Shown: positions 27,693 to 36,856 of the stretch, one piece after another
How the letters are laid out: each line of letters starts with the position of its first letter
Position numbering within the stretch: the first letter of the stretch is position 1
From: Litoribacillus peritrichatus
GTDB lineage: Bacteria > Pseudomonadota > Gammaproteobacteria > Pseudomonadales > Litoribrevibacteraceae
Direction of reading: 5' to 3'
Length of the DNA: 64,000 bases
NCBI RefSeq assembly: GCF_039537985.1
Contig: NZ_BAABBN010000004.1
Coordinates: 1,426,001 to 1,490,000, forward strand
Translations under genes and position numbers: made by a program
The notes under the pieces: model-generated
What the model was told of the DNA's origin: nothing
What the model saw: only the letters and a program-made list of their open reading frames with translations
The model's database searches: none

Positions 27693-28964
27693 TTAATCGT
27701 CCGTCTCACCTAAGACTTCTTCTACTGACGCACCATCCTCCAGTTCTGGTGAAGAGCTTGCCGGTTTATCTCCAAAGAATTCAGGCACAATGCGCTCCAA
27801 TAACGATTTTGCAAAATCCTGAACTTTTTCATTGGGTTTTGCGTCTTCAGCGTTTGCCCGATCCAGAATAAAATTATCAAGAAGTTCGAGCATCCCTAAA
27901 GGAGAGTCGCTTAATAAGCTCGCTTGTTCGACCATTTCAGTCATTCGGTTAGCGAAAGATTCAATGGGGTTAAAGATATTAGGCAAATTTGCCAAGCTCG
28001 GCGTTTCTTCACCTAAGTCCTGAACATTCTGATAAGCTCTGGTCGAAGCAGATACTTCGGTATAAGAAAAGTCTAACGCAAAGCTGGCCAATTCAGACGT
28101 ATCGTATGACAAGTTCATTGCCTGATCCAAAGCACTGCCTAAATCACCATCAAAGAAGGACTGGGCAACCCCATCCACTTGACCTAAAAAGTCGTAAAGC
28201 GCTGTTAACTCACCTTCATCAAGATCTCCATCCACAGAAACACTGAATTGAGACCCTGAATATGCGGTGTAACCAAATTGCTCTGAGTCTTGTGTTTGTC
28301 GATACGAAGCCGCCTCGTAATCAACGCTGGCAAGACTGATGGTAACGGTATCACCATCGTTGGTTTTGATTTGAACCACACCAGATTGTTCACGGTAGTT
28401 TAAATCATTCCCGGCCACCAGGTTGTCCGGTCGAGACAAACCAGACGTTGGCTCCGTAGTTTCATCATCACGAGGCTCAACGACCTGATCAATTCGGTCA
28501 TAGATTCTGGCTTCAGACGTATCAATATCCTGAGCCAGCTCATCCGACATGATGCCGGCATCACCGATGATTTCCCGAGCTTCACCAAAGCCCTGCTCCA
28601 CCCCTTGTCTGGCGGCGCTGGCGAGTTCATTGATGCGTTCATCGGAAGCACCCGCATCTCGCTCTCGGTTAATGACCCCTTCAATGTAGCCGGATACGGT
28701 ATCAACCACTGCGTCGATATCAAAGAATCCGGTTGCCGAAGGCGTTTCTTGAGGTTTTTCAAAACCTACGTTTGCTAATTTATTACCAACAATTCGGCTT
28801 AATAAATCGCCAGGAGAAGATAAAGAAGCTTTTTTAGGTTTATCAATGGATTCCCCTGCCTGCTCAGAAGCAGTCTGAGGAAGTTTGTCAGTTTTAGACT
28901 GCCCGCCGAATACAGACTGGTAAGAGTCTAAAGCTCCTGAGAAGTTCGTACTGAAGCCAACCAT
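27693..28964 (-). CDS. Conserved hypothetical protein, possibly DUF5610
   Basis: A 423-aa acidic, Ser/Ala/Asp-rich protein with no signal peptide or membrane segment. The region SLDFSYTEVSASTRAYQ and the preceding GDLDEGELTALYDFLGQVD resemble DUF5610-type proteins of marine gammaproteobacteria; I am not certain of this. I start it at ATG 28964 (MVGFSTNF, AGGTGA upstream). An ORF runs in frame to 29084, but that would pass through the strong rlmL terminator and into rlmL. It is a single-gene unit between two terminators. Confidence 0.7.
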   Translation of the reverse strand: MVGFSTNFSGALDSYQSVFGGQSKTDKLPQTASEQAGESIDKPKKASLSSPGDLLSRIVGNKLANVGFEKPQETPSATGFFDIDAVVDTVSGYIEGVINRERDAGASDERINELASAARQGVEQGFGEAREIIGDAGIMSDELAQDIDTSEARIYDRIDQVVEPRDDETTEPTSGLSRPDNLVAGNDLNYREQSGVVQIKTNDGDTVTISLASVDYEAASYRQTQDSEQFGYTAYSGSQFSVSVDGDLDEGELTALYDFLGQVDGVAQSFFDGDLGSALDQAMNLSYDTSELASFALDFSYTEVSASTRAYQNVQDLGEETPSLANLPNIFNPIESFANRMTEMVEQASLLSDSPLGMLELLDNFILDRANAEDAKPNEKVQDFAKSLLERIVPEFFGDKPASSSPELEDGASVEEVLGETDD

Positions 28965-28981
28965 AGCGATATCACCTGTAT

Positions 28982-29022
28982 AAAAAAAGACCAACCTATC
29001 TTGCATATCGGTTGGTCTTTTA
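28982..29022 (-). terminator. Rho-independent terminator after rlmL
   Basis: AGACCAACC/GGTTGGTCT pairs around a 13-base loop, with A-runs and T-runs on both sides, so it can work in both directions. It begins about 10 bases past the rlmL stop. Its position decides the start of the following gene. Confidence 0.85.
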
Positions 29023-29032
29023 GAAGCTTTAG

Positions 29033-31195
29033 CTAGAATTTGTAATTTTTTATTGCCTCGGATGAATGGCAAATCAACCAACATCGGTGAATGTTTTGCC
29101 TGCGTTCAAAATCCTTTGGAATTGAACGCTTTGTAACGTCCTGGACAGCAAAATTTGTTAACTCATTTTCTTCTAATTTAAAACTTCTCAGGTTGTTTGA
29201 AAAGACCAATACGCCATCTTTCGATAAAAGCTTCATTGCATTTTGAATGAGAGAGGCATGATCTCGCTGAATATCCAAAACACCTTCCATCTTTTTAGAG
29301 TTTGAAAAGCTTGGCGGGTCCATAAAAATAACATCAAATTCACCTGAGGCATTGGCCAACCAATCCATACAATCCGCTTTAACAAAGCGGTATTGTTCAC
29401 CTTCCAGCCTGTTGAGTTCGAAGTTATCGCAAGCCCAGTTTAAGTAAGTGGAAGACATATCAATAGTGGTTACTTCTTTGGCACCACTGAGTGCACACTG
29501 GACGGACGCCACACCGGTATAAGCAAAAAGATTGAGAAAGCGTTTATCCTTTGCTTGTTTCGCCATCCATGCCCGCACAGGTCTGTGATCCAAGAATAAA
29601 CCGGTATCCAGATAATCGGATAAATTGACTTTCAGTGTTGCCTCGCCTTCCTGAACCTGGAAGAAGTTGCCTTGCGAGTCCATTTTTTCGTACTGGCTCT
29701 TGCCAGACTGTCTTGCCCTCTGCTTCACATGAACATCATGCGTATTCAGTTCAAAGACTTCTGCTACAGCATCAATGGCATCAGCAAGTCGCTGTTGCGC
29801 TTTATGCAGAGGAATCGTTTTAGGTGGCGCATATTCCTGAATATGCACTCTGCCGTCATAGACATCAACAGCTACCGCGTATTCGGGTAAGTCTGCATCA
29901 TATACACGGTAACAGCTGATTTGGGTCTGCTTGAGCCAGGATTTCAATTTTTTAAGGTTCTTACGAATACGATTGGCCAGCATCAACGAGCCTTCAGAGA
30001 GGCTTCCGTCTTCTTTAATCAATCCCTGAATGGCCTTTTCCCGAAGCAGCTTAAACAAAAGCAATCGAGTTTCGATGGCACCGTTCTTGAGTTTGTATTG
30101 CTTAAACGGCACCCAAGGCAGGCCCTTGGCAAGCTCCCAGTTACCAGCATAAATAGCGGCCTGATAACCTTCGTACTTATCCAGGAAGGTCACTCCTAAT
30201 TGCTGATACAATTTGGCTACATCGTGTTTCTCTTCAAGGCGTTCACCGTAAGGAGGGTTCGTCACTAAAAGTCCGCGTTCACACGGATTAGGCGTGAAGC
30301 TTTGGAAGTCACCTGTTCTGAAGTGAATGAATTGGGCCACACCCGCTTTGCGAGCATTGTCTTTAGCTCTATGAACGACTTTCGAATCCTGATCCGTTCC
30401 ATAGTAGATGGCCTTCAGGTTACTTGTGCCCTCAGCCCTGGCTTGCTTTGCTTCCGCAACCACCTCTTCCCAGACTGATTCGTCATGACCTGCCCAATAT
30501 TCAAAACCAAACCGCTGCCTTAACAGACCTGGCGCGATATTTCCTTTCATAAGCGCCGCTTCAATCAGGAGAGTACCGCTGCCACACATAGGGTCGACCA
30601 ATTGATCCCAGTCTGCATCTTGCGCGTTCCACCCAGCCCGAACCAAAACAGCAGCAGCCAGGTTTTCTTTCATTGGCGCCATGCCTGCAGACGGGCGATA
30701 GCCTCGTCGGTGCAAGCTTTCGCCTGAAATATTAATAAATAACTGAAAGTTGCCTTTCTTTAAAAAGCCATGCACCCGGATGTCCGGGGTATCTTTATCT
30801 ACTGAAGGCCGGGTGCCTTCCACTGCATTAAATGTGTCTACAATCGCATCTTTGATACGAAAAGCACCGAACTGGGAGTTTTTTACAGATCGGTTGGTTC
30901 CCACAAAGTCAATTCGGAACGTATTACTGGACGTGAAGTGCTCTTGCCAAGGCACAGTGACACAGATTTGATAGATATCATCTGCCGTTTCCGCTTCGCT
31001 CTCAGCAATTTGCAGTAAAACCCGGCTGGCTAAACGCGACCAAAGACATAGCTTATACGCTTGCTCCAGGGTCGCTTCTAACAAAACAGCCCTGGGAGTT
31101 TCCTTCCCCTTAACACCGATTAACTCGGCAACTTCATCAAGCAACAGACCTTCAACGCCGGGAGGACAACTGATTACTAATTTATGAGTCTGCAT
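29033..31195 (-). CDS. rlmL: Bifunctional 23S rRNA methyltransferase RlmKL (G2445/G2069)
   Basis: A 720-aa fusion of two SAM methyltransferases. The N-terminal half (RlmL, m2G2445) has a THUMP domain (about 45-155), DPMCGSGTLLIEAAL and the NPPYGER motif. The C-terminal half (RlmK, m7G2069) has FAYTGVASVQCALSGA and MDPPSFSNSKKM. Length and order match E. coli RlmL/YcbY. Monocistronic, with a terminator immediately downstream. Confidence 0.96.
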   Translation of the reverse strand: MQTHKLVISCPPGVEGLLLDEVAELIGVKGKETPRAVLLEATLEQAYKLCLWSRLASRVLLQIAESEAETADDIYQICVTVPWQEHFTSSNTFRIDFVGTNRSVKNSQFGAFRIKDAIVDTFNAVEGTRPSVDKDTPDIRVHGFLKKGNFQLFINISGESLHRRGYRPSAGMAPMKENLAAAVLVRAGWNAQDADWDQLVDPMCGSGTLLIEAALMKGNIAPGLLRQRFGFEYWAGHDESVWEEVVAEAKQARAEGTSNLKAIYYGTDQDSKVVHRAKDNARKAGVAQFIHFRTGDFQSFTPNPCERGLLVTNPPYGERLEEKHDVAKLYQQLGVTFLDKYEGYQAAIYAGNWELAKGLPWVPFKQYKLKNGAIETRLLLFKLLREKAIQGLIKEDGSLSEGSLMLANRIRKNLKKLKSWLKQTQISCYRVYDADLPEYAVAVDVYDGRVHIQEYAPPKTIPLHKAQQRLADAIDAVAEVFELNTHDVHVKQRARQSGKSQYEKMDSQGNFFQVQEGEATLKVNLSDYLDTGLFLDHRPVRAWMAKQAKDKRFLNLFAYTGVASVQCALSGAKEVTTIDMSSTYLNWACDNFELNRLEGEQYRFVKADCMDWLANASGEFDVIFMDPPSFSNSKKMEGVLDIQRDHASLIQNAMKLLSKDGVLVFSNNLRSFKLEENELTNFAVQDVTKRSIPKDFERRQNIHRCWLICHSSEAIKNYKF

Positions 31196-31393
31196 TTTGA
31201 ACGCCTATTCTGAAATATGGGGAATTATAGCCAATTTGAAGAGCGGCGATTATACAGTAAGGCTTGGGATTTAACAGCGAGAGACTTAATCTTCACCCTA
31301 GAATGATAGACTTTAGATCAAACCCATATTAAAGAGATTTTATTTATGGCCGAACTCCAAATGAGTCCGCCATAAAATCAAAGAATGAAGCCG

Positions 31394-31831
31394 TTATTCA
31401 CTGAAACGAAATTGACGATCCGTTGGTTGCTGTTCATTGTCTGAGCCAGTGCCTGACCCTTGGTAACCATTATCTCTTGGAGGCGGACCTCTTCGATCTC
31501 GTCGTTTGGGTTCGTACTGACTCATGATGGATTCATACTGCGCTATTTGCTCAGCAGACAGTACAGAGGATAATTGTTCCTTGGTTTCATTTTTATGGTT
31601 TTCAATGAAAGAATGGAACTTTTCTCGCTGAATTTGCATCACTCTCTGAAACTCATAACGCTGCTGATCATCTAACTTCAACATACTGGCTATTTGATCA
31701 GGTCTAGGAGGATGACCTCTGGAATCTTCCATTCCGCCTCTATTACCCTGAGCTAAGGCCAATTCAGAACCCAGGCATAAAATCATCGCGGCTGTAAACA
31801 TGTTAAGCCCTGAATGCTTTTTAAGTGTCAT
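31394..31831 (-). CDS. Periplasmic Spy/CpxP-like protein
   Basis: A 145-aa protein with a signal peptide (MTLKKHSGLNMFTAAMILCLGSELALAQ). The mature part has two LTxxQ-like helices (LKLDDQQRYEFQRVM and LSAEQIAQYESIM), the pattern of the Spy/CpxP chaperone family, then a basic Arg/Pro/Gly-rich tail. Proteins of this family bind misfolded periplasmic proteins or modulate a sensor kinase. It lies 87 bases downstream of a BaeR-like regulator, so it is probably target or accessory of that system. Confidence 0.75.
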   Translation of the reverse strand: MTLKKHSGLNMFTAAMILCLGSELALAQGNRGGMEDSRGHPPRPDQIASMLKLDDQQRYEFQRVMQIQREKFHSFIENHKNETKEQLSSVLSAEQIAQYESIMSQYEPKRRDRRGPPPRDNGYQGSGTGSDNEQQPTDRQFRFSE

Positions 31832-31917
31832 GTAGAATATTCCTCATTTATGATAAATCTGGCCAAAGCTTATAGACTAACTTTGCAAACAATATGAACT
31901 TACGGAGTAATCGGCCG

Positions 31918-32610
31918 TTATTGATTCGGTTCGTACTTATAACCTACGCCATAGACTGACTGTATGAGATCATGATCGCTGTACGTCGCAGCAATTTTCT
32001 TACGAAGCTTTTTAATGTGACTGTCAATGGTTCGATCACTCACCACTCGATGGTCGTTATAAATTGCATCCATCAACTGTTGCCGGCTATAAATACGCCC
32101 TGGTTCATTAAACATAACCAAAAACATTTGAAACTCCAGCGCCGTTAAATCCAGTTTCTCATTGGAGATTTGAACAATCATTTTCGCTTCATCTACCTGA
32201 ATCAGCTCACTGGATGGTTGGACATCAATAACAGGTTGCTGACCCGCTCTACGCAAAATCGCTTTAACTCGTGCGACAACTTCTTTAGGGCTGTAAGGTT
32301 TACAAACGTAGTCGTCTGCCCCTATTTCAAGCCCCAGCAGGCGATCCACCTCTTCTACTTTCGCTGTGACCATGATGATTGGCACATTCGAAAACTCACG
32401 AGTGTGTTTTGCCACTTCAATGCCGTCCATACCTGGCAACATCAAATCCAGAAGAATCAAACTTGGTGCCTGCTGCTTAATGGCATTAAAAGCCATCTGG
32501 CCATCATAAAACGTCTGGGTTTGATAGCCTGCAGCCATCAGATAGTCTTCCATCAAGCGGGCCAGTTTGACTTCGTCTTCTACAATATAAATTAAATTTT
32601 CAACATTCAT
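31918..32610 (-). CDS. OmpR-family response regulator, BaeR-like
   Basis: A 230-aa regulator with a receiver domain (acidic pair ED11-12, phospho-acceptor D55 in LILLDLMLPGMDG, K in MVTAK) and a winged-helix DNA-binding domain (LTALEFQMF, SDRTIDSHIKKLRKKI). Closest pattern is BaeR/envelope-stress type. It precedes the Spy-like gene and follows the sensor kinase by 60 bases, so the three genes form an envelope-stress module. Target promoters are not identified. Confidence 0.9.
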   Translation of the reverse strand: MNVENLIYIVEDEVKLARLMEDYLMAAGYQTQTFYDGQMAFNAIKQQAPSLILLDLMLPGMDGIEVAKHTREFSNVPIIMVTAKVEEVDRLLGLEIGADDYVCKPYSPKEVVARVKAILRRAGQQPVIDVQPSSELIQVDEAKMIVQISNEKLDLTALEFQMFLVMFNEPGRIYSRQQLMDAIYNDHRVVSDRTIDSHIKKLRKKIAATYSDHDLIQSVYGVGYKYEPNQ

Positions 32611-32670
32611 TCATTAACCTTAATCAGCACTTTCTTGACCCTTTTGAAAATCACAGATGTGTTAATAAAA

Positions 32671-34176
32671 TCACACATCCTTAAATGTGATCGAGACCTT
32701 TAAACCACCCAAAGTGGAGTGACTGCAATGAATAACACCACCATGAGCTTCTGTAATGTTCTTACAAATCGCCATACCTAAACCGGAACCACCGGTACCG
32801 CGACTTCTGCTTTTATCAACACGATACAGGCGATCAAAGAGCAACGGTAACGATTCAGTCGGCACCCCTGGTGCGCCATCCTCAATGATAATTTCCTGGA
32901 TGTTATCTTTCACTTGTAAAGCAACATAGACCTGAGACGGTGAGTCGGTATACCTGAGACTGTTGGACAATAAATTATTGATTAACTGCCTTAACCGTTC
33001 ACGATCACCGTGTATATTCTTAGGTTGTCCAAAGAGGCTGTATTTAAGCGTTAATCCCTGCTTAATAAAGAGAGGCTCCATGCTATTCACAGTGGAAAGC
33101 AATATTTGGTTCAGGCTGACGGAGTCCATTTGGTAATCCAGAGCACCAGCATCAGACAAAGTAAGTACCCTTAGGTCTGACACCATTTTCTCAAGCATAC
33201 TGACTTCTTCCTGGAGACTGGTTACTGAGTCTTGTGTTAACGGCCTGACCCCGTCTCCTATAGCTTCTAACTCGCCTTTTAAAATAGCCACAGGCGTTCT
33301 AAGCTCATGCGCTATGTCAGAGCTCCATTGCAGACGGGATTGCTCATTTTTTTCAAGCACTCTAGAAAGGTAATTGAAATCTTTAACGAGCTGACCAATT
33401 TCATCTTTTAACTTAACTTCACCCTTGATCAGCTGCACCTGAGCGCCGTACTGACCTTTAGAAAGACTCCTCGCGCCCCTCGCCACAGACATGATGGGAT
33501 GTGAAATTCTGTTCGCCAACCACCAGGCAATCACGGCGCATAAAGCCAAAGTACATAAAGAGATTACGATAAAACCAATGGTTTGCTGGATGATAAAATT
33601 CTTTTCTTGTTTGGCTATTTGGGACTTGGATGCTTTGTATGCGATGTATGCCGTCTTACTCTGACCATTAAATACAGGGAAATACACTACGTCATCTTCT
33701 GGCCAGATGTTTCCGAACACTGGGACGTAATCAAGATCGACCAATGAAACTCTGTTCGATATACCACCATTAGGGATCGGCGGAGGTCGTCTGAAACTTT
33801 GTCGCTTCGAGTTAAAATCGGGCGTTGGTCGGTCTGAATAGTCGCTTTCAAAGTGGATGGGTGGCGGAGGCTTTCCTCCTCTGTTTAACAGGGACTCGCG
33901 TTCATCTGGATCGGCATTAGAGAGCAATGCATCACGCACCGTATCATTCCATTGTTTCGAACGAATGGTTTGAAGACGTATTTCAGACCGAGACACACGG
34001 CTGCTCATCAGCTCGGCAATTTTCTCAATGGAAGCAATTTCACGTTGTTTCACATATTCAATCAATCCACGATAAAACGAAAATTGATTAAAAATAAAAA
34101 ACACAGTGATCAAAACAACTGAAAATCCGGCAAATATTGTAAATAGCCGAGATCTAAGGGTTTTAAAATGATACAT
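32671..34176 (-). CDS. Sensor histidine kinase, BaeS-like
   Basis: A two-transmembrane kinase (501 aa from ATG 34176; a TTG at 34200 would add eight residues). TM1 near 12-35, a periplasmic loop of about 160 residues with a Pro/Arg-rich insert, TM2 near 195-222, HAMP, then the dimerisation domain with H290 in IAHELRTPVAILKGELEAI, nearly the BaeS sequence. The ATPase domain shows the N-box (LINNLLSNSLRYTD), EDGAPGV and GGSGLGMAI. It pairs with the adjacent response regulator. Confidence 0.92.
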   Translation of the reverse strand: MYHFKTLRSRLFTIFAGFSVVLITVFFIFNQFSFYRGLIEYVKQREIASIEKIAELMSSRVSRSEIRLQTIRSKQWNDTVRDALLSNADPDERESLLNRGGKPPPPIHFESDYSDRPTPDFNSKRQSFRRPPPIPNGGISNRVSLVDLDYVPVFGNIWPEDDVVYFPVFNGQSKTAYIAYKASKSQIAKQEKNFIIQQTIGFIVISLCTLALCAVIAWWLANRISHPIMSVARGARSLSKGQYGAQVQLIKGEVKLKDEIGQLVKDFNYLSRVLEKNEQSRLQWSSDIAHELRTPVAILKGELEAIGDGVRPLTQDSVTSLQEEVSMLEKMVSDLRVLTLSDAGALDYQMDSVSLNQILLSTVNSMEPLFIKQGLTLKYSLFGQPKNIHGDRERLRQLINNLLSNSLRYTDSPSQVYVALQVKDNIQEIIIEDGAPGVPTESLPLLFDRLYRVDKSRSRGTGGSGLGMAICKNITEAHGGVIHCSHSTLGGLKVSITFKDV

Positions 34177-34331
34177 CCAGCAGCCAGTATGGATTTCCAA
34201 TCAAAGTTAAGAAGTCAATAATAAGTCTACCTAATCAAGCCTAACTTAAAAGGTTGGCCGCACAATATCCTTATTTATTTCACAAACCGCCAGTCTTGAC
34301 AGTTTGTAAAATCATCACTTATTTCAACCCC

Positions 34332-35105
34332 CTACTTATTGCCGGCTTGACCATAAGTACGCTGTAAGTAGTTGAGGATTTTCTTTGACTGAAACAATTT
34401 TTCGCCGGTGTTCGGGTCCTCTAGGTAAGGTACCATCACATCACCATGTTCAGCCAAAAAACGTTCTCGCTTTGAATCTTTTACCGGCTTATAAGGCCCT
34501 CGATGAAACCGAAATGCAGCTGGCCCCATGTCTGCACTTTGTTGTTTCCCAAGGCTCACCATAGTGTAAGGTATCTCAAGCTCACACAATAATTCTCTTA
34601 CTGGCCGGGAAAAAGGGCTGGACTCAAAACTGTAAAGAGTCAGAGGCTTCTCTGGCATCAAAGAAGATCTGGCTTTTTCACCACGGCCACCACGGAGAAG
34701 TTGAGATGTCCAGTTGATCACGCCATCAAAACGCGTACCTGAATACTTCTGAGGAACGGCTTTCTTACCATACTCATTAAATAAATATTCAATAATAATT
34801 TCTTTTGAAATCAGCTTCTGCCCGGTATTTTCATCCACTAAACAAGGAATCTGCACACTGCCGGAAACCTCCTTCAATGTATGCTTAAAACGAGTACCAC
34901 CTTCAGGGCAAGGTAAAATCTTAACATCAAGATTTAATTCCGTTATGACTTGCCTGACACTACGACAGTCAGGGCAGCCCTCCCGATCAAATAAAACAAT
35001 TTCCTTTTCAGGCTGTTCAGTTTTCCGAGAACCAGTTGTACCTTTCCAGCCGGTCAACGAAGAAACCAAGGTGGAAGTGTATACATTGATGAAATGGTTA
35101 ATCAT
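34332..35105 (-). CDS. Protein with two tandem glutaredoxin/GST-N domains
   Basis: A 257-aa protein. The first thioredoxin-fold domain has CPDCRSV, the second starts LYSFESSPFSRPVRELLCELEIPY, and each ends in a VPCLVDENTG/VPYLEDPNTGEKLF-type cis-Pro block. No alpha-helical GST C-terminal domain follows either. I start at ATG 35105, with GGAG seven bases upstream; the longer ORF would run into the channel gene. The first domain keeps two cysteines, the second a Ser in their place, so only the first can do dithiol chemistry. Confidence 0.8.
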   Translation of the reverse strand: MINHFINVYTSTLVSSLTGWKGTTGSRKTEQPEKEIVLFDREGCPDCRSVRQVITELNLDVKILPCPEGGTRFKHTLKEVSGSVQIPCLVDENTGQKLISKEIIIEYLFNEYGKKAVPQKYSGTRFDGVINWTSQLLRGGRGEKARSSLMPEKPLTLYSFESSPFSRPVRELLCELEIPYTMVSLGKQQSADMGPAAFRFHRGPYKPVKDSKRERFLAEHGDVMVPYLEDPNTGEKLFQSKKILNYLQRTYGQAGNK

Positions 35106-35134
35106 ATTCGCTCCATGAATTTTCAAACGTGCAT

Positions 35135-35947
35135 TTATAGTTTTGCACCACAAGAATAACAATAAGTTGCAATCGCCTTGTGATCTGTTTTGTCACATCC
35201 CGCGCATCTCTTAAACGTCAGCCCTTCTTTTTGCATTTTATTGGCCAGTTCAGCAGTGAATATTCCGGTGGGTACTGCGATAATGCTGTAACCCAAAATC
35301 ATAACCACCGAGGCAATGGCCTGACCAGCTGGCGTGTGCGGGGATATATCTCCATACCCAACTGTGGTCAGAGTAACAATGGCCCAGTAAATACTTTTTG
35401 GGATACTGGTAAATCCATTTTCAGGCCCCTCTATCACATACAAAACTGCGCCAAAAATGGTCGCGAGCGTCACCACAAAAAACAAAAACACGGTAATTTT
35501 CTGGCGACTGGAATTTAATGCCGACAATAAGAAATTAGCCTGATGAATGTAGGTTGAGAGTTTTAATACTCGGAAAATACGAAGAACACGCAACAGTCTA
35601 ATGACCAGAAATTCATTCATTCCCGGTATGAACAGCGCAATGTAAGTGGGCAATACTGAGAGTAAATCCACTAAACCATAAAAACTGAAAATATATTTAA
35701 AGGGTTTGGGGTTCACCCAAATTCTTACAAAATATTCAATAGTAAAAAGAACGGTAAAAAACCACTCTAAAGAATACAACCAAGTTCCGTGACGTTCATT
35801 GATTCTTTCAACGCTGTCGAGCATGACAGCAGCAACACTGAGCAAGATACTAAGAATTAATAAAACATCAAACGCCTTGCCCGCTTTTGTATCAGTTTTA
35901 TAAATAATATCAAAGACTTGATCACGCCAATCATTAAAGCGAGTCAT
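35135..35947 (-). CDS. Voltage-gated potassium channel with C-terminal zinc ribbon
   Basis: A 270-aa six-transmembrane ion channel. The S4 helix has arginines at 117, 120, 123 and 126 (RLLRVLRIFRVLK), and the pore filter is TVGYGD at 195-200. After S6 a short tail carries two CxxC pairs (C248/C251, C263/C266) that look like a zinc ribbon, not a coiled coil or RCK domain. It should form a K+-selective tetramer in the inner membrane. The start fits the family pattern (D-x-x-F-x-I-I-x-x-T-D-T). Confidence 0.92.
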   Translation of the reverse strand: MTRFNDWRDQVFDIIYKTDTKAGKAFDVLLILSILLSVAAVMLDSVERINERHGTWLYSLEWFFTVLFTIEYFVRIWVNPKPFKYIFSFYGLVDLLSVLPTYIALFIPGMNEFLVIRLLRVLRIFRVLKLSTYIHQANFLLSALNSSRQKITVFLFFVVTLATIFGAVLYVIEGPENGFTSIPKSIYWAIVTLTTVGYGDISPHTPAGQAIASVVMILGYSIIAVPTGIFTAELANKMQKEGLTFKRCAGCDKTDHKAIATYCYSCGAKL

Positions 35948-36025
35948 TGAAAAACAGCTCCTTTCTGTTAGTCTTATTAGTACTACTTTATTAATTTACA
36001 ACGCTAAAGGTGAAATGACACTATC

Positions 36026-36421
36026 ATGTCGAAAGGATCAGAAAAGCACAAGCAACGAAACGATGCTATCTCCTACTTTGGAAAAGATTTAGTACGCAGA
36101 TCTGGTTCTCATTGTGAACTGTGCAATGCACACGGCACAAAGCTCATCATTCATGAAGTTCCACCCGTTCCTCGCGAGCCAGATTTTGATCATTGTATTT
36201 TTATTTGTGAGACCTGTTCCGGACAAATTGATAAACCAAAAACAGTTAACCCTGATCACTGGCGCTGTTTGAACACTTCAGCCTGGAGCCAGGTCCCTGC
36301 CGTTCAGGTAATGTCTGTGATAATGCTTGATCGGTTGGCATCGGAAGACTGGGCTGTAGAGTTAAAAGATCAACTCTATCTTTCGCCTGAAATACAAAAT
36401 TGGCTAGAAGATATTCACTAA
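36026..36421 (+). CDS. PhnA-family-type small protein (N-terminal domain only)
   Basis: A 131-aa soluble protein. RSGSHCELCNAHG and CIFICETCSGQI give two CxxC pairs, and NPDHWRCLNTSAWSQVPAVQVMS and the WA...L.LS.E motif match the proteobacterial PhnA N-terminal domain. Longer relatives also have the C-terminal PhnA domain, which is missing here. The link of PhnA to phosphonate use is weak, and no phn gene is nearby. Divergent from the channel gene. Confidence 0.75.
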   Translation: MSKGSEKHKQRNDAISYFGKDLVRRSGSHCELCNAHGTKLIIHEVPPVPREPDFDHCIFICETCSGQIDKPKTVNPDHWRCLNTSAWSQVPAVQVMSVIMLDRLASEDWAVELKDQLYLSPEIQNWLEDIH

Positions 36422-36447
36422 AACGAACACTGCTTTTTTTGAAGCAA

Positions 36448-36476
36448 AAAAAAGAGCACCTTAGAGGTGCTCTTTT
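36448..36476 (+). terminator. Bidirectional terminator between PhnA-like and cold-shock genes
   Basis: AAAAGAGCACC and GGTGCTCTTTT form a stem around a short TTAGA loop, with a run of A before it and T at its end. It can serve both convergent genes. Confidence 0.8.
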
Positions 36477-36495
36477 CAGTAACCTTTAATATAAA

Positions 36496-36702
36496 TTAAA
36501 GAGCTACGATGTTCTCTGCCTGTGGGCCTTTTTGACCTTGAGTCACAGTGAAAGAAACTTTTTGGCCTTCAGCAAGGGTTTTAAAACCAGCGCCTTCAAT
36601 TGCACTGAAGTGAGCAAAAACGTCTGGACCAGACTCTTGCTCAATAAAACCAAAACCTTTTGACTCGTTGAACCACTTAACAGTTCCAGTAGATGTAGAC
36701 AT
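36496..36702 (-). CDS. Cold-shock protein, CspA family
   Basis: A 68-aa single OB-fold protein that binds single-stranded RNA/DNA. The RNP1 motif KGFGFI and RNP2 motif DVFAHF are complete, and length is standard. It has AGGAAA upstream of the ATG. A predicted promoter about 150 bases upstream gives it a long 5' leader, as in cold-inducible csp genes, but cold induction cannot be read from sequence. Confidence 0.95.
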   Translation of the reverse strand: MSTSTGTVKWFNESKGFGFIEQESGPDVFAHFSAIEGAGFKTLAEGQKVSFTVTQGQKGPQAENIVAL

Positions 36703-36732
36703 AATATTTCCTATTTACAAAAGTAATTTAAT

Positions 36733-36747
36733 AACCTCTAAGAGGTT
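36733..36747 (-). other. Small hairpin in the cold-shock leader
   Basis: AACCTC and GAGGTT pair around TAA about 30 bases before the csp start. The leader of cspA-type mRNAs is structured, and this may be part of it. Confidence 0.3.
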
Positions 36748-36856
36748 GGTCGTGCTGAAAGTATTGCTTTACTTATGGAAACAGGACGAACGAAGTACTA
36801 CAAAGAACTACGAAAGGTGTTGCATAAATATAAAAATTCTTTCTAAGCTGCGAACG

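Noticed and set aside
34282..34307. ACAAAC/GTTTGT inverted repeat as a terminator after the GST-N protein gene
   Set aside because: A six-base AT-rich stem with a long loop and no T-run; too weak.
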